Notes: generated from the sequence alone by a model not told the origin. 64,000 nucleotides of DNA from Bartonella clarridgeiae ATCC 51734 (GCF_000518185.1 NZ_JADC01000010.1:124001-188000), one strand, 5' to 3'. Shown: positions 48,980-59,716, counted from the stretch's first letter. Translations and numbers: made by a program.

Positions 48980-49458
48980 TTAAAAGTCATAGTACATTAA
49001 ACCACTCGCTTTTTTTAAAAAGAAGTAAAATTCCCATAACTTTTTTATAATGCTGAAATTGATATCTTTTTTATCTTTTAATTGAATAAGGAAATAAGCT
49101 CTTTGTGTTTCTGGGAAAATATTTCTATAATATCTTTATATCATTCTCATAAAAATATTTTTTATTAATTTAATAATTTAAGCTATAATATTTTTTGAGA
49201 ATGTCTTTTTATTACTGGTTACAAAAAATAATAAATTCCGAGCTATTTTTAATAAAAAACCGCTATAAAATATAAATTATCTCCAAATACTCAACATAAT
49301 TTAATCTGATATCACACACTATTTCGCCATCATTAGCACTAAAATGTATTTATTTATATATAAACTACAATAAATGCTTTTTAAAATGAGAAAGTTAGTA
49401 CAAATTAACGATTATTATCCTAACTAATGACATATTATACTGTTATATTTTTTAATTC
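48980..49458. other. Gene-free stretch before the thermonuclease gene
   Basis: Very AT-rich, with no gene, RNA or repeat that I can support. Confidence 0.5.
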
Positions 49459-50025
49459 ATGAAAATAAATACATCTCCTTCTAATCCGAGTAGTTTTAGT
49501 AAAAAATTTATTACTTTCAATGTTATTATAATAATTATTGTTCTTATCAATGGAACAATTTATTCGAAATGTACCGCAACACAAATTCCAAACATAATTT
49601 CTGTTCCCCCAAAATCTATAAAAGGTAACGCATTGATCATTGATGGTGATTCAATTAAGATTTCTGACGTCATAATTCGACTTTCAGGAATCGATGCTCC
49701 TGAACTCAATCAATTTTGCGGTATAAAAAAAGAACGCTATGCATGCGGCTTCCAAGCCAAAAAAAACTTAGAAAAGCTTATAGATAATCAATCTGTTACG
49801 TGTCATTGGTCTAAAAAAGACAAATATCACCGTATTCTTGCTATATGTGGAACAAAACAAGTTAATAATATTAACGCAGCAATGGTGCGTAGTGGTTGGG
49901 CTATAAGTTTTTACAGCTATCATAAAGAAGAACAAGAAGCCAAAAAACAAAAAAAAGGAATATGGCGGTCCAGTTTTCAAAAACCACAAGAATGGCGTAA
50001 AGTTCACTCTCCGGTAAAAAAGTAA
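49459..50025 (+). CDS. Thermonuclease-family (SNase-like) protein
   Basis: 188 residues. An N-terminal hydrophobic segment (about 22-38) acts as a signal or anchor, followed by a staphylococcal-nuclease-like OB-fold (about 60-170). Catalytic-type residues are visible in RLSGIDAPELNQ (Arg and Glu) and DKYHRILAIC (Arg). AAMVRSGWAISFY and KKQKKGIWRSSFQKPQEWR are conserved in the family. Likely an exported or membrane-tethered nuclease; the true substrate is unknown. Confidence 0.85.
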   Translation: MKINTSPSNPSSFSKKFITFNVIIIIIVLINGTIYSKCTATQIPNIISVPPKSIKGNALIIDGDSIKISDVIIRLSGIDAPELNQFCGIKKERYACGFQAKKNLEKLIDNQSVTCHWSKKDKYHRILAICGTKQVNNINAAMVRSGWAISFYSYHKEEQEAKKQKKGIWRSSFQKPQEWRKVHSPVKK

Positions 50026-50073
50026 AGTAATCTCTTTTCTACATAATAATATCTTTCTAATTTCTTATTTATC

Positions 50074-50709
50074 ATGAACAAACAACAATGTGATCATATT
50101 ATCAAATTAGAAAAAGACATTCATTCTTGTCGTGTTTGTATCAAACATCCACATTATCTTCCTCCCCTTCCCCATGAACCAAGGCCTATCGTTTATTTAT
50201 CCAATACTGCTTCTATTGCAATTGCGGGGCAAGCACCAGGATTACGTGTCCATGAAAGCTTTATCCCGTTTAACGATCGTTCTGGCATAAGATTACGTAA
50301 TTGGCTTGGGGTAACAAACGATGAATTTTACAATAGATCCCTATTTGCTATTGTTCCTATGGGATTTTGCTTTCCTGGTTATGACCAAAACAAATCTGAT
50401 TTGCCACCAAGAAGTGAATGTCGAGAAATATGGCATGAAAAAGTATTTCAAGCTATGCCACAAATAAAACTTGTCCTTGCTATTGGAAGTTATGCGCAAA
50501 AATGGCATATTGCAAACCTAAAACATAAGACTGTCTCGGCAACCGTCAGTGATTGGAAAAACATCCTATCCACACGTCAACCCCGAGGATATAATGTCAT
50601 GCCTTTGCCCCATCCATCATGGCGAAATACTTTTTGGTTACAAAAACACCCATGGTTTAATGATGAACTTATTTTACATCTTCGCTGTTTGGTACGTAAA
50701 TTCTTATAA
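50074..50709 (+). CDS. Uracil-DNA glycosylase family protein
   Basis: 211-residue member of the UDG superfamily (COG1573-like). It has an N-terminal Cys pair CRVC, the motif IAGQAPGLRVHES in the position of the catalytic-water motif, and RSLFAIVPMGFCFPGYD. VLAIGSYAQKWHI and the C-terminal LPHPSWRN occupy the HPS loop that contacts DNA. Many relatives carry four cysteines for a 4Fe-4S cluster; I see only part of such a set here. It may repair deaminated bases, but activity is unproven. It lies 48 bases after the nuclease gene. Confidence 0.82.
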   Translation: MNKQQCDHIIKLEKDIHSCRVCIKHPHYLPPLPHEPRPIVYLSNTASIAIAGQAPGLRVHESFIPFNDRSGIRLRNWLGVTNDEFYNRSLFAIVPMGFCFPGYDQNKSDLPPRSECREIWHEKVFQAMPQIKLVLAIGSYAQKWHIANLKHKTVSATVSDWKNILSTRQPRGYNVMPLPHPSWRNTFWLQKHPWFNDELILHLRCLVRKFL

Positions 50710-51141
50710 GTTTATGTTGTATCAATTTTTTATCAAACTAGCTGAACTTATATAAAGTTTACAGCCCTACATGAACAATATCAGACTATAGATGTCAAAT
50801 ATAATGATAACTTTTGCTATAAAGCTGAATCCACTATGTATGACAGAAGAATTCTTTATCTAACGTGTTGTAATACCTGATGACTCTCTGAAATTGTTAA
50901 TCAAAACCCTCTTTAGCCAAGATATCGTTATTATGACTAACTAAAATAAAAGATTGGTAATAAGAGATATTCATTTCTCAAAAATATAATATCAAATATC
51001 TCCTTTATGTAAAAAATAAATGATTTTAGAGAACTCAGTCCTGTATGTTGATAAAGTTTTTATTTTCTACCAAATTTATATTCTTAAAGCTTTCCTTAAT
51101 ATTTATGATCATATTATTATTTTTTTAAACACTAAATCCTT
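50710..51141. other. Gene-free stretch with a decayed coding fragment
   Basis: No intact gene. On the minus strand 50974-50834 is a 47-codon frame with a single internal TAA. It reads MNISYYQSFILVSHNNDILA, then KEGFD, the stop, and QFQRVIRYYNTLDKEFF. It looks like the end of a lost gene that I cannot identify. Confidence 0.35.
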
Positions 51142-52131
51142 CTACTCATGAGTTCCCATTTGCGCGTGAACTAAAACAGCTGCTTTAACAACACCAGCTG
51201 CTATAGCTGCACCTGTTCCTTCACCAAGACACATTTCCAAATCCAAAAGTGGTTTTTTCCCAATTTTTTCTAAAAGTTTACGATGAGCTACTTCAGAAGA
51301 AATATGTCCAACAAGTGTATGATCAAGAGCTCTTGGATTTATTTTATAAAGCACTGCTGCTGCAGCTGTTGCTACAAATCCATCCAAAATAACTGGAATT
51401 TTTTCCATTCTTGCAGCTAAAATAGCCCCTACCATAGCAGCAATCTCACGTCCTCCTAAACGGCGCATAATTTCAAAAGGATCATTAAAATAATTCTTGT
51501 GTAAAGAGATCGCTGTGTTTATTGCTATGACCTTACGCTGATAAAATTCTCCCACAGCCCCCATACCAGATCCTACCCATTCCTCAGCTTCTCCACCAAA
51601 CAAAGCTAAACATAAAGCTGAAGCTATAGTCGTATTACCGATTCCCATTTCCCCAACACACAAGAGGTCTGTTCCTCCGGCAATTGATTCCATTCCAAAT
51701 GCCATTGTTGCGGCTGCACTACGCTCGTCCATTGCTGCGTCTTTGGTAATATTCATTGTTGGATATTCCAGTGCCAAATCATATATTTTCAACCCCAGAT
51801 CATAAGCTACACAAATCTGATTGATAGCAGCACAACCTGTTGTAAAATTTTGTACCATCTGTTGTGTCATAGATTGCGGAAATGGTGTAACACCTTCATC
51901 AGTAACACCATGATTGCCAGAAAAAACAGCAACTAAAGGTTTCGTTATAATTGGCTTTTCTTCACCTCTCCATCCCGCATACCAAACTGCAATATCTTCT
52001 AATTTTCCTAGTGCTCCCGGTGTTTTCACTAATTGTGCCTGCCGTTTTTTTGCTAAAGTTATCATAAATTCATCAGCAACAGGTAAATTTATTAATAAAG
52101 CACGAAAATCATCAAATGGCCTAGCAATCAT
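51142..52131 (-). CDS. cobT: Nicotinate-nucleotide-dimethylbenzimidazole phosphoribosyltransferase
   Basis: Activates the lower ligand of cobalamin by making alpha-ribazole phosphate. The family features are GALGKLEDIAVWYAGWRG-type sequence near the start, AVFSGNHGVTDEGVTPFPQS, GEMGIGNTTIASAL, and the catalytic-Glu segment CLGEGTGAAIAAGVVKAAV. I chose the ATG at 52131 (MIARPFDDFRALL), with AAGG ten bases upstream, over an in-frame TTG at 52155. 329 residues. No other cobalamin gene or cobalamin riboswitch is seen nearby, so it may serve salvage or remodelling. Confidence 0.9.
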   Translation of the reverse strand: MIARPFDDFRALLINLPVADEFMITLAKKRQAQLVKTPGALGKLEDIAVWYAGWRGEEKPIITKPLVAVFSGNHGVTDEGVTPFPQSMTQQMVQNFTTGCAAINQICVAYDLGLKIYDLALEYPTMNITKDAAMDERSAAATMAFGMESIAGGTDLLCVGEMGIGNTTIASALCLALFGGEAEEWVGSGMGAVGEFYQRKVIAINTAISLHKNYFNDPFEIMRRLGGREIAAMVGAILAARMEKIPVILDGFVATAAAAVLYKINPRALDHTLVGHISSEVAHRKLLEKIGKKPLLDLEMCLGEGTGAAIAAGVVKAAVLVHAQMGTHE

Positions 52132-52503
52132 GAAAATACCTTTTCGAATCTGCAATATATAATTAAAACTTTATTTTATAGACAGGATATAAATAATTTA
52201 TTGTCTTTTTTCATACTACAAATGTACGATGCGTTACTTAATAAGCATCTATGATAATAATGTAGCGAATGTTGAAAATCTCTTTAAAGACAAAATATTA
52301 AAATGATATCTAGCTTTACATAATTATTGCAGTAAACTTTCATATCTTTTTTTTAATTTTTAACAGAGTTTAACTACCATAGATAAAAATATTAATTTTA
52401 TTCCTTCCTTTAGGTTACTGCAATTTTTAAATAATTATCCATAAATAGCAATTTATTTATTATATAATATTAATATAAAATTTAAAATTTTCATAAAATG
52501 ATC
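52132..52503. other. Gene-free stretch between cobT and dusA
   Basis: AT-rich spacer upstream of cobT and downstream of dusA. I saw no gene and no B12-box-like riboswitch core. Confidence 0.5.
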
Positions 52504-53499
52504 TTAACTGATAGCAGAAAAAGCTTCTTTTAAAATATGTACATTGGCATCTCTTCTTGTTGCATTATGTGATAATATTTGTCGCCATCGACGCGCACCA
52601 TCACGCCCTTGAAATAAACCAATCATATGACGTGTCACATGAGAAAGACGCCCTCCTGATGCGATATGTTTTGCAGTATAATCGCACATAGCGTTAATAA
52701 GATCACAATCACTAAGATTATACCCCGATTCACCATATATTTCAGAATCAATAAGGCATAACAAAACGGGATTATTATAAACTTGCCGTCCAACCATAAC
52801 AGCATCACATGATCTTAAGTGCTCTTTTATTTCACTAATTGATCTTATCCCACCATTTAATCCAATGAAATTATTTTCATATTTATGTTTTAAATTATAA
52901 ACCCTTTTATAATTAAGTGGTGGAATATCACGGTTTTCCTTTGGACTTAATCCTTTTAACCAAGCTTTACGTGCATGTACCCATAACCCATCACAGCCAG
53001 CATTCCATACACGATCAGCCAAAAAATCTAAAGCCAATTCTTCATCCTGATCATCTACACCAATGCGACATTTAACAGTCACAGCTATAGTAACAGCTCG
53101 TTTCATGGCTTCTACAGCCTGCGCTACAATATCAGGATACAACATTAAACAAGCACCAAATATACCTGCCTGAACACGATCTGATGGACAACCAACATTT
53201 AAGTTAATCTCATCATAACCAAAATCTTCAGCAATGCGTGCAGCTTCTGCCAATTTTTTTGGATCTGATCCTCCTAATTGTAATGCAATTGGATGTTCTT
53301 CATTACTAAAAGCCAATAATCTTTCACGGACACCGTGAATAACAGTATCAGCTATGAACATTTCAGTGTAAAGTAGTGCCTTCTTCGTCAAAAGACGATA
53401 AAAAAATCTACAATGCCGATCTGTCCAGCCCAACATTGGTGCTACTGCAAATTTTACCAATGATGGAGAATGATAAAATGTCACAGGAGCATTACTCAT
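52504..53499 (-). CDS. dusA: tRNA-dihydrouridine(20/20a) synthase DusA
   Basis: FMN enzyme that reduces uridines 20 and 20a in the tRNA D-loop. Conserved parts are FAVAPMLGWTDRHCRFFYRL, MFIADTVIHG, HPIALQLGGSDP, the catalytic cysteine in NLNVGCPSDRVQAG, VKCRIGVDD and LNGGIRS. The MLGWTDRHCR start and length (331 residues) are typical of DusA and unlike DusB or DusC. Confidence 0.94.
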   Translation of the reverse strand: MSNAPVTFYHSPSLVKFAVAPMLGWTDRHCRFFYRLLTKKALLYTEMFIADTVIHGVRERLLAFSNEEHPIALQLGGSDPKKLAEAARIAEDFGYDEINLNVGCPSDRVQAGIFGACLMLYPDIVAQAVEAMKRAVTIAVTVKCRIGVDDQDEELALDFLADRVWNAGCDGLWVHARKAWLKGLSPKENRDIPPLNYKRVYNLKHKYENNFIGLNGGIRSISEIKEHLRSCDAVMVGRQVYNNPVLLCLIDSEIYGESGYNLSDCDLINAMCDYTAKHIASGGRLSHVTRHMIGLFQGRDGARRWRQILSHNATRRDANVHILKEAFSAIS

Positions 53500-54417
53500 A
53501 CATCTTTATTATTATCCTATTAAGCAAACAAATAACCTTTTCTTCCTGTCCGCATACAGATATTTTATTCTCTCTACTTCTGAGAAAATAAAAATAAATT
53601 CTACATTTTATAAATCTTTTAGTCGTCTAAAATTTTTCCAACAACTAATAAAAAGGTGTATACAATATACAAATCTTAATTCGATTATCTCCTTTTTTCT
53701 TTTTTAAAGATAATTTTTGAATTTATACATATTCGCATTTCTACTTTGTCTAATTAATCAGATAATATATCTAAATAGTAAAATCCAATGTTTATACCTC
53801 AGCATATTTGATAAAATATATAATATTAAAAAAACACCTTTTAATTTATAAGATTTTGTAAATAAAAATTGAGAATACTATTTTTTTAATAGAATTTCTC
53901 TAACTTTTTGAAAAATATTTATAAGTGAATACATCTAATAATGTAATAATACGATAAAAAATTATAATTATATAAAATATATAATTTTTTATTTTTGATT
54001 GATTAAATAGGTGGAGTAGAAGACTTTGAAAAGCCATAAGATTATACAAAACAAAGATTCGAAAACTATAAACTCCTAGACTACTGATTAACAAAGGGCT
54101 TGCACGTTTAAAACCAAATAAAAAAATTTTACCGCTCTCTTTCTTTCAACACATATAGACAAAGAATTTCATAAACAAGGATGTTCTCCTGTTAAAGCTC
54201 TCAAAAAAAGCCAAAAACTAGAATTTACACAGAGATAAATTTTAGAGAAAAAAAACTACTGTTTTTAAAAAAAAATAGCACAAAAATACTGCTATTTACA
54301 CCAAAACAAAATAGATCAAATTTGAGCACAATTGTATAAGTAGTAAAAAGCAGAAAAGTAAAGAAAAAACCGTCAATATAAAGAAAAAAATATATATTTC
54401 AATATGTTAAAGAAAAA
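53500..54417. other. 0.9 kb gene-free stretch
   Basis: No intact gene. A plus-strand frame around 54073-54238, broken by one frameshift, reads LLINKGLARLKPNKKILPLS and then KEFHKQGCSPVKALKKSQKL with a stop. This is probably a decayed gene I cannot name. The stretch also holds a perfect AT-only inverted repeat (53954-53992). Confidence 0.4.
53954..53992. repeat. Perfect 13-bp AT-only inverted repeat
   Basis: ATAAAAAATTATA (53954-53966) and its exact reverse complement (53980-53992) flank a 13-base loop. It could form a weak hairpin or bind a protein. In such AT-rich DNA chance is a serious alternative. Confidence 0.35.
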
Positions 54418-54493
<76 letters not shown>

Positions 54494-54740
54494 ATATTAT
54501 ATTGGGAATAGCATAAACTCACAAAAAGGCAAATAAAAAATTATGGATTGTGGTTTATATATTTAAAATTTAAAGACATGTATATCCAAACCAAATTAAT
54601 TGGATTTTTTATTGATAAATATATCTTTATTGATGACAAGCTTATCTATTGTTCTTTTAAATGCATTTAATAAATCCATTTAAAATCGAAAAATTTCTAA
54701 TATAACAATTAATATTACAAATTCACTATTTATCTACCGT

Positions 54741-56099
54741 TTATAAATCGGAAGAGACTGATTTATCAGAAAGATATTTTTCTAACCAATGGATATCATA
54801 ATCACCATTGGCAATATCTTGATTATCAATCAGATCGCAAAATAAAGGTAATGTAGTTTTGATGCCATCAACCACAAATTCACTTAAAGCACGCCGTAAA
54901 CGCATCATACATTCCAAACGTGTACGCCCGTGAACAATTAGTTTTCCGATTAAGCTATCATAATAAGGAGGAATATGATAACCTGAATAAGCACCTGAAT
55001 CAACACGAACTCCCCCCCCCCCAGGTGTATGAAAATGGGTAATAAGCCCTGGAGATGGTGTAAAATTAATTGGATCTTCAGCATTAATACGGCATTCAAT
55101 AGCGTGCCCAGAAAAATGGATATCTTTTTGTGCAACTGAAAGACCTAAACCAGATGCAATGTGAATTTGTTCATGAACTAAATCTATACCTGTAATTGCC
55201 TCAGTTACAGGATGCTCAACTTGTAAACGGGTATTCATCTCAATAAAATAAAATTCACCATTTTCGTAAAGAAACTCAACGGTACCTACTCCACGATATC
55301 CAAGTTTTGCACAAGCATTTGCAACAACATTACCAATTTTTTTTCGCTCGGTTTCATTAAGTGCAGGTGAATTCGCTTCTTCCCATACTTTTTGGTGGCG
55401 CCGTTGAAGTGAACAATCACGTTCTCCTAAGTGTATAGCGTTACCAGCTCCATCACCTATAACCTGAATTTCAATATGACGTGGTTTTTCTAGATATTTT
55501 TCAATATAAACCGCATCATCATTAAAAGCAGCACTAGCTTCTGAACGTGCTGTTTTGAAAGCTATTAAAAGTTTCCGCTCAGAATGAACAACTTTCATAC
55601 CACATCCGCCACCACCTGCAGAAGCTTTAATAATAACTGGGTAGCCAATTTCATTAGCAATGCGTAGAGCTTCTTCTTCTTCAGCTATAGCTTCATTCGA
55701 ACCTGGCACAATGGGAATACCGAGCTTTTTAACAGTTTTTTTAGCTTCTATTTTATCACCCATGGTACGAATATGCGCAGCTGTTGGACCTATAAATGTA
55801 ATATTATGGGACTCCAATATATCTGCAAATTTTGCATTTTCAGAAAGAAATCCATAGCCTGGATGAACAGCATCTGCTCCTGTAATTTCACAGGCAGAAA
55901 TAATTTGATAAATATTTAAATAAGAATCGCGAGATTGGGGAGGACCAATACACACACTTTCATCAGCAAGGCGAACATGCATAGCATCAGCATCAGCAGT
56001 TGAATGAACAGCTACAGTTTTAATTCCAAGTTCTTTACACGCTCGCAAAATGCGAAGAGCAATTTCTCCTCGATTGGCAATGAGGATTTTTTGAATCAT
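54741..56099 (-). CDS. accC: Acetyl-CoA carboxylase, biotin carboxylase subunit
   Basis: ATP-grasp enzyme that carboxylates biotin on AccB. It starts [20 protein letters not shown]. It has [14 protein letters not shown], the ATP-binding [14 protein letters not shown], the catalytic region [21 protein letters not shown], and INAEDP. 452 residues is normal. A run of eleven G on the coding strand (11 C at 55012-55022) encodes part of PGGGGVRVD. It lies 15 bases after accB. Confidence 0.97.
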   Translation of the reverse strand: MIQKILIANRGEIALRILRACKELGIKTVAVHSTADADAMHVRLADESVCIGPPQSRDSYLNIYQIISACEITGADAVHPGYGFLSENAKFADILESHNITFIGPTAAHIRTMGDKIEAKKTVKKLGIPIVPGSNEAIAEEEEALRIANEIGYPVIIKASAGGGGCGMKVVHSERKLLIAFKTARSEASAAFNDDAVYIEKYLEKPRHIEIQVIGDGAGNAIHLGERDCSLQRRHQKVWEEANSPALNETERKKIGNVVANACAKLGYRGVGTVEFLYENGEFYFIEMNTRLQVEHPVTEAITGIDLVHEQIHIASGLGLSVAQKDIHFSGHAIECRINAEDPINFTPSPGLITHFHTPGGGGVRVDSGAYSGYHIPPYYDSLIGKLIVHGRTRLECMMRLRRALSEFVVDGIKTTLPLFCDLIDNQDIANGDYDIHWLEKYLSDKSVSSDL

Positions 56100-56114
56100 A
56101 ACTGTCCCTCTGCT

Positions 56115-56594
56115 TTATTCAACTATAATAAGTGGTTCATCAAACTCAACTGGTTGACCATCTTTAACCAAAATAGCAGTCACAGTACCTGAATGCGGTG
56201 ACGGAATTTGATTCATTGTTTTCATTGCTTCAATAATCAGTAGGGTTTGACCTTTAGAAACATTTTGCCCTACCTTTACAAAAGGTTGCGCCCCAGGTGC
56301 AGGCGCAAGATATGCTGTGCCAACCATTGGAGATGCTATCTCATTTTTCGATTTTTCTTTTTTTGTAAAAGCTACAGTTGTTGGAATTGAAGAAGGAACT
56401 ACTGCAGCAGAAGAAACAGGCGCATAAACTGTTTGCTCAGAATTAGTGTTTTGGCGCGCTACACAAATGCGCAATCCACCTTGTTCAACTTCAATATTGG
56501 TCAGATTCGTGTCATTCAAAATTTCAGCAAGGTCGCGGATAATTGCCATATCAATGCCAGTATATTTATTAGCATCCATTTTTTTCATTGCCAT
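56115..56594 (-). CDS. accB: Acetyl-CoA carboxylase biotin carboxyl carrier protein
   Basis: 159 residues. An N-terminal dimer-forming region is followed by an Ala/Pro/Ser linker (55-78). The C-terminal biotinyl domain has the biotin lysine K125 in EAMKTMNQI; Thr instead of Leu after the lysine is common in rhizobia. AGGA lies just before the ATG at 56594. Operon with accC. Confidence 0.96.
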   Translation of the reverse strand: MAMKKMDANKYTGIDMAIIRDLAEILNDTNLTNIEVEQGGLRICVARQNTNSEQTVYAPVSSAAVVPSSIPTTVAFTKKEKSKNEIASPMVGTAYLAPAPGAQPFVKVGQNVSKGQTLLIIEAMKTMNQIPSPHSGTVTAILVKDGQPVEFDEPLIIVE

Positions 56595-56805
56595 TTTATT
56601 CCTAACTCCTTGACCGGTAAAGATTACTAGTACTTATTATTCCTATGACTAAAAATTTCTAATGAAATTTTTTCTAATATTGTTGTTCACATTGCAATTA
56701 AATTAATCTGCTACACAAATCCATATTTATAAATCTGTTAAAAAAAGAAAAATAAGGAATTAACATATTTATGTATCTCTTAATAATCTGATCAAAAAGA
56801 GAATT

Positions 56806-57675
56806 TTATTGCGTATCTTCTATTGCTGCTTGCAAAATATTTTTTTCCACAGCTCCAATTAACACTTTATCTCCAATGATATAAGCAGGGGTACCAGTGA
56901 TATTCAATGCAGAAGCAATTCGAATATTCTCTTGAAAAAGTTTCTGTAATTTCGAATCTTGTATTGCATTGCGTAATTCTTTTTCATTTGCTCCTAACAA
57001 AACTGCTATTTTTATAGCCTTATCTTCATTTGAACGACCTTGACTCATTAAGAGTTTTTTATGAAATTGAAGATACTTTTCTGGAAATTTTTTTCTAAAA
57101 ATTTGGGAAATAATATGTGTTGCTACAGAATCAGGCCCTAAAATTGGTAAATCTTTTATAACTATCCTTAGATCTGTGTATTCTTGCATTAAGCTTATTA
57201 AATCTAAATATGAACGTTTACAATGCTTACAATTGTAATCAAAAAATTCAACGAGTACTATTTTGCCATTTGGGTTTCCCAAAATGGCATCATGAGGGGA
57301 TTGAAAAATTTCTTTTTCCAACGATTTAATGATTGCAGTTTGTTTTTCAGCTTCTTTTTGACGACGTTGCTCAAATTTTTCTTGAAGGATAAATTGCATT
57401 TCAATCATAATTTCTGGATTATTAAGTAGATAGTCTCTTATAATCTGTCGAATATAATTATCATTGATGTTTTTTGTGCTTTTCTCGCTAAGCTTAGATA
57501 AAAAATTAGAATCTTCTAAAAGTTCTATTTTAAGATTCTCTATAATCAGATGATCTGACGTTTGGTCTTTTGTTTGCGCATTTGATAAAAATGAATACAT
57601 AAAAACACTCAATATGATTATTATTAAAATTTTCTTTACGAATAGCACTTTTGAATATCGAGTTTGATTAATCAT
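56806..57675 (-). CDS. DsbA-family thiol-disulfide protein
   Basis: 289-residue periplasmic protein. A signal or anchor segment (residues 16-31) precedes a polar helical region, then a thioredoxin-fold DsbA domain from about residue 135. The active site is C149-K-H-C152 in FFDYNCKHCKRSY, and the cis-proline loop is in GTPAYIIGD. The Gln/Lys-rich helical stretch (90-120) before the catalytic domain is seen in Com1/ScsC-like DsbA proteins. It probably forms or shuffles disulfides. It lies upstream of accB on the same strand, 210 bases apart. Confidence 0.88.
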   Translation of the reverse strand: MINQTRYSKVLFVKKILIIIILSVFMYSFLSNAQTKDQTSDHLIIENLKIELLEDSNFLSKLSEKSTKNINDNYIRQIIRDYLLNNPEIMIEMQFILQEKFEQRRQKEAEKQTAIIKSLEKEIFQSPHDAILGNPNGKIVLVEFFDYNCKHCKRSYLDLISLMQEYTDLRIVIKDLPILGPDSVATHIISQIFRKKFPEKYLQFHKKLLMSQGRSNEDKAIKIAVLLGANEKELRNAIQDSKLQKLFQENIRIASALNITGTPAYIIGDKVLIGAVEKNILQAAIEDTQ

Positions 57676-57909
57676 TTATCTGTCTTTGTATTTAGCTGAA
57701 GTATTTATAAACTTATATGATAAATTATCATGTTTATGCAATAAACCATTTAATTGTAATATGTAATTTAGCAAATTATGGAGATAATCTGTTTCCTATG
57801 ATTAATGTATAAAATACTTTACTTGATGCAGAACGCTTGTCTTGATTGTGCAGATGTTTTCATAATTGAACAAAATAGAGCAAAATAAACCTAATATGAA
57901 AGAAAAACA

Positions 57910-59415
57910 ATGAAAGCCACAACACATTATGATCTATTTATCATTGGTGGTGGAATAAATGGATGTGGGGTAGCCAGAGATGCAGCTGGTCGTGGATTTA
58001 GCGTTGGATTAGCTGAAATGAATGATCTTGCATCGGGTACATCAAGTGCGTCAACAAAGCTCATTCATGGTGGTCTTCGTTATCTTGAACACTATGAATT
58101 TAGATTAGTTCGTAAAGCATTGAAGGAACGCGAAATTATTTGGCGTATGGCTCCGCACATTGTGCATCCTTTGCGCTTTATCTTACCTTATCATAAAAAA
58201 TTACGGTCTTCTTGGATATTACGCTTCGGACTTTTTATTTATGATTATCTTGGTGGCTGGAATCAAATATTTCAGCGTACCAAAATGATTGATTTATCAA
58301 AAAATTTTGGCACCTTTTTTAAAGAAAATTATCGTAAGGGTTTTGAATATTCTGATGCAATAGTAGATGATGCTCGTTTGGTTATTGCTAATGCACGAGA
58401 CGCAAAAAAATGGGGCGCTGATATAAAAGTACGAACAGAAGTTCTATCCTTAAAAATAGAAGAGAAAAAATGGTTTATTACTCTTCATGATAAGTTAAAT
58501 GATAAAAAATATTGTGTTACAGCTTCTTATATTGCAAATATGGTTGGTCCCTGGATCAATCAGGTTTTAGCAAATGTTTTAAATTCTAAAGAGCTTCCGC
58601 CTATGCGACTTGTTAAGGGTTCGCATATTTTGGTTCCTAAACTTGATATTCATAATCGCGCTTATATTTTGCAAAATAGTGATAACCGTATCATTTTCGC
58701 CATTCCATATCAGGAAAAGTTTACACTAATCGGAACAACAGATTGTGATTATCAAGGTGATCCTGCTAGTGTATCTATTAGTGATGAAGAAATTGATTAT
58801 ATTTGCGCAATAGCAAATGAATATTTCAGAAAGCCGATATTGCGTGAGAGCATTATATGGACTTATTCCGGTGTTCGTCCTCTTTATGATGATGGTTCTT
58901 CAATAGCTCAAGACATAACACGTGATTATGTTTTAAAAGAAATTGGGATAGAAGATAAACCAAAAATTCTTAATCTATATGGTGGAAAAATTACGACTTA
59001 TCGCATATTGGCTGAAGATGTGATGAAATTTATTGAAAAAGCGCTTGGTTCTAAAAAAGGGCCATGGACACTGAATTCTGTACTCCCTGGAGGTGATTTT
59101 CCATATAATAGATTAGATATAATTGAAAACAGAATTGCTGTTTTACTTCCAGATTTAGATGCTTTTACTTGCCGTAGGCTTGCTCGATCCTATGGCTCAG
59201 AGACATTTACAATATTTGCAAATGGTAATGTAGATAAAGGAAAATATTTTGGACATGGGCTTTATGAAATAGAAGTGAAATGGCTAATGGAAAAAGAATG
59301 GGCAAAGACATGTGAAGATATATTATGGCGCCGTTCAAAACTTGGCCTTTTTTTTAATAAACAGGAAACTGATTCCCTTACCGCCTATATAGAAGATAAA
59401 AGAGGAAGAGAATAG
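57910..59415 (+). CDS. glpD: Aerobic glycerol-3-phosphate dehydrogenase
   Basis: Membrane-associated flavoenzyme oxidising glycerol-3-phosphate to dihydroxyacetone phosphate with electrons to quinone. The FAD motif is FIIGGGINGCGVARDAAGRG, followed by SGTSSASTKLIHGGLRYLEH. Substrate-region parts are WTYSGVRPLYDDGSS and NLYGGKITTYRILAED. 501 residues is normal. No glpF or glpK is adjacent in the window. Confidence 0.95.
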   Translation: MKATTHYDLFIIGGGINGCGVARDAAGRGFSVGLAEMNDLASGTSSASTKLIHGGLRYLEHYEFRLVRKALKEREIIWRMAPHIVHPLRFILPYHKKLRSSWILRFGLFIYDYLGGWNQIFQRTKMIDLSKNFGTFFKENYRKGFEYSDAIVDDARLVIANARDAKKWGADIKVRTEVLSLKIEEKKWFITLHDKLNDKKYCVTASYIANMVGPWINQVLANVLNSKELPPMRLVKGSHILVPKLDIHNRAYILQNSDNRIIFAIPYQEKFTLIGTTDCDYQGDPASVSISDEEIDYICAIANEYFRKPILRESIIWTYSGVRPLYDDGSSIAQDITRDYVLKEIGIEDKPKILNLYGGKITTYRILAEDVMKFIEKALGSKKGPWTLNSVLPGGDFPYNRLDIIENRIAVLLPDLDAFTCRRLARSYGSETFTIFANGNVDKGKYFGHGLYEIEVKWLMEKEWAKTCEDILWRRSKLGLFFNKQETDSLTAYIEDKRGRE

Positions 59416-59584
59416 AGAATGTTTTTCATAGAGTATATAAAATTTTGTATCTGAATTTTAATCGGTTTGTAAAATTTTTTATAACTAATTGTCCTTATCA
59501 TAGATCCTGCCCAAATAAACTATATTAATTAGACAAATATCAGCATAGATGACACAAACTGACCAGATTTCAGAGTGTTGATTT

Positions 59585-59716
59585 TCATTCAAAATACCGC
59601 CTATTCAAAAACATATTTAGATGAAGCCACATATCACTCTCTGCAGCGTAAACATCATCACTTCGTTTTCCTACATAGAGTATTTGATATATTTTAGATA
59701 CCAGTTCTACAAACAT
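59585..59716 (-). pseudogene. Short coding remnant, unknown family
   Basis: A 43-codon frame reads MFVELVSKIYQILYVGKRSD, then DVYAAESDMWLHLNMFLNRR and a stop at 59585. A frame directly after it, shifted, continues as NENQHSEIWSVCVIYADICL, suggesting one gene broken by a frameshift. An AAGGAGG sequence lies upstream at about 59757-59763, but no start codon follows at the right distance. I do not recognise the protein. Confidence 0.35.

Noticed and set aside
53900-54094. 64-codon minus-strand frame
   Set aside because: Low-complexity Ile/Phe/Tyr-rich translation of AT-rich DNA overlapping the inverted repeat; no ribosome binding site or family character.
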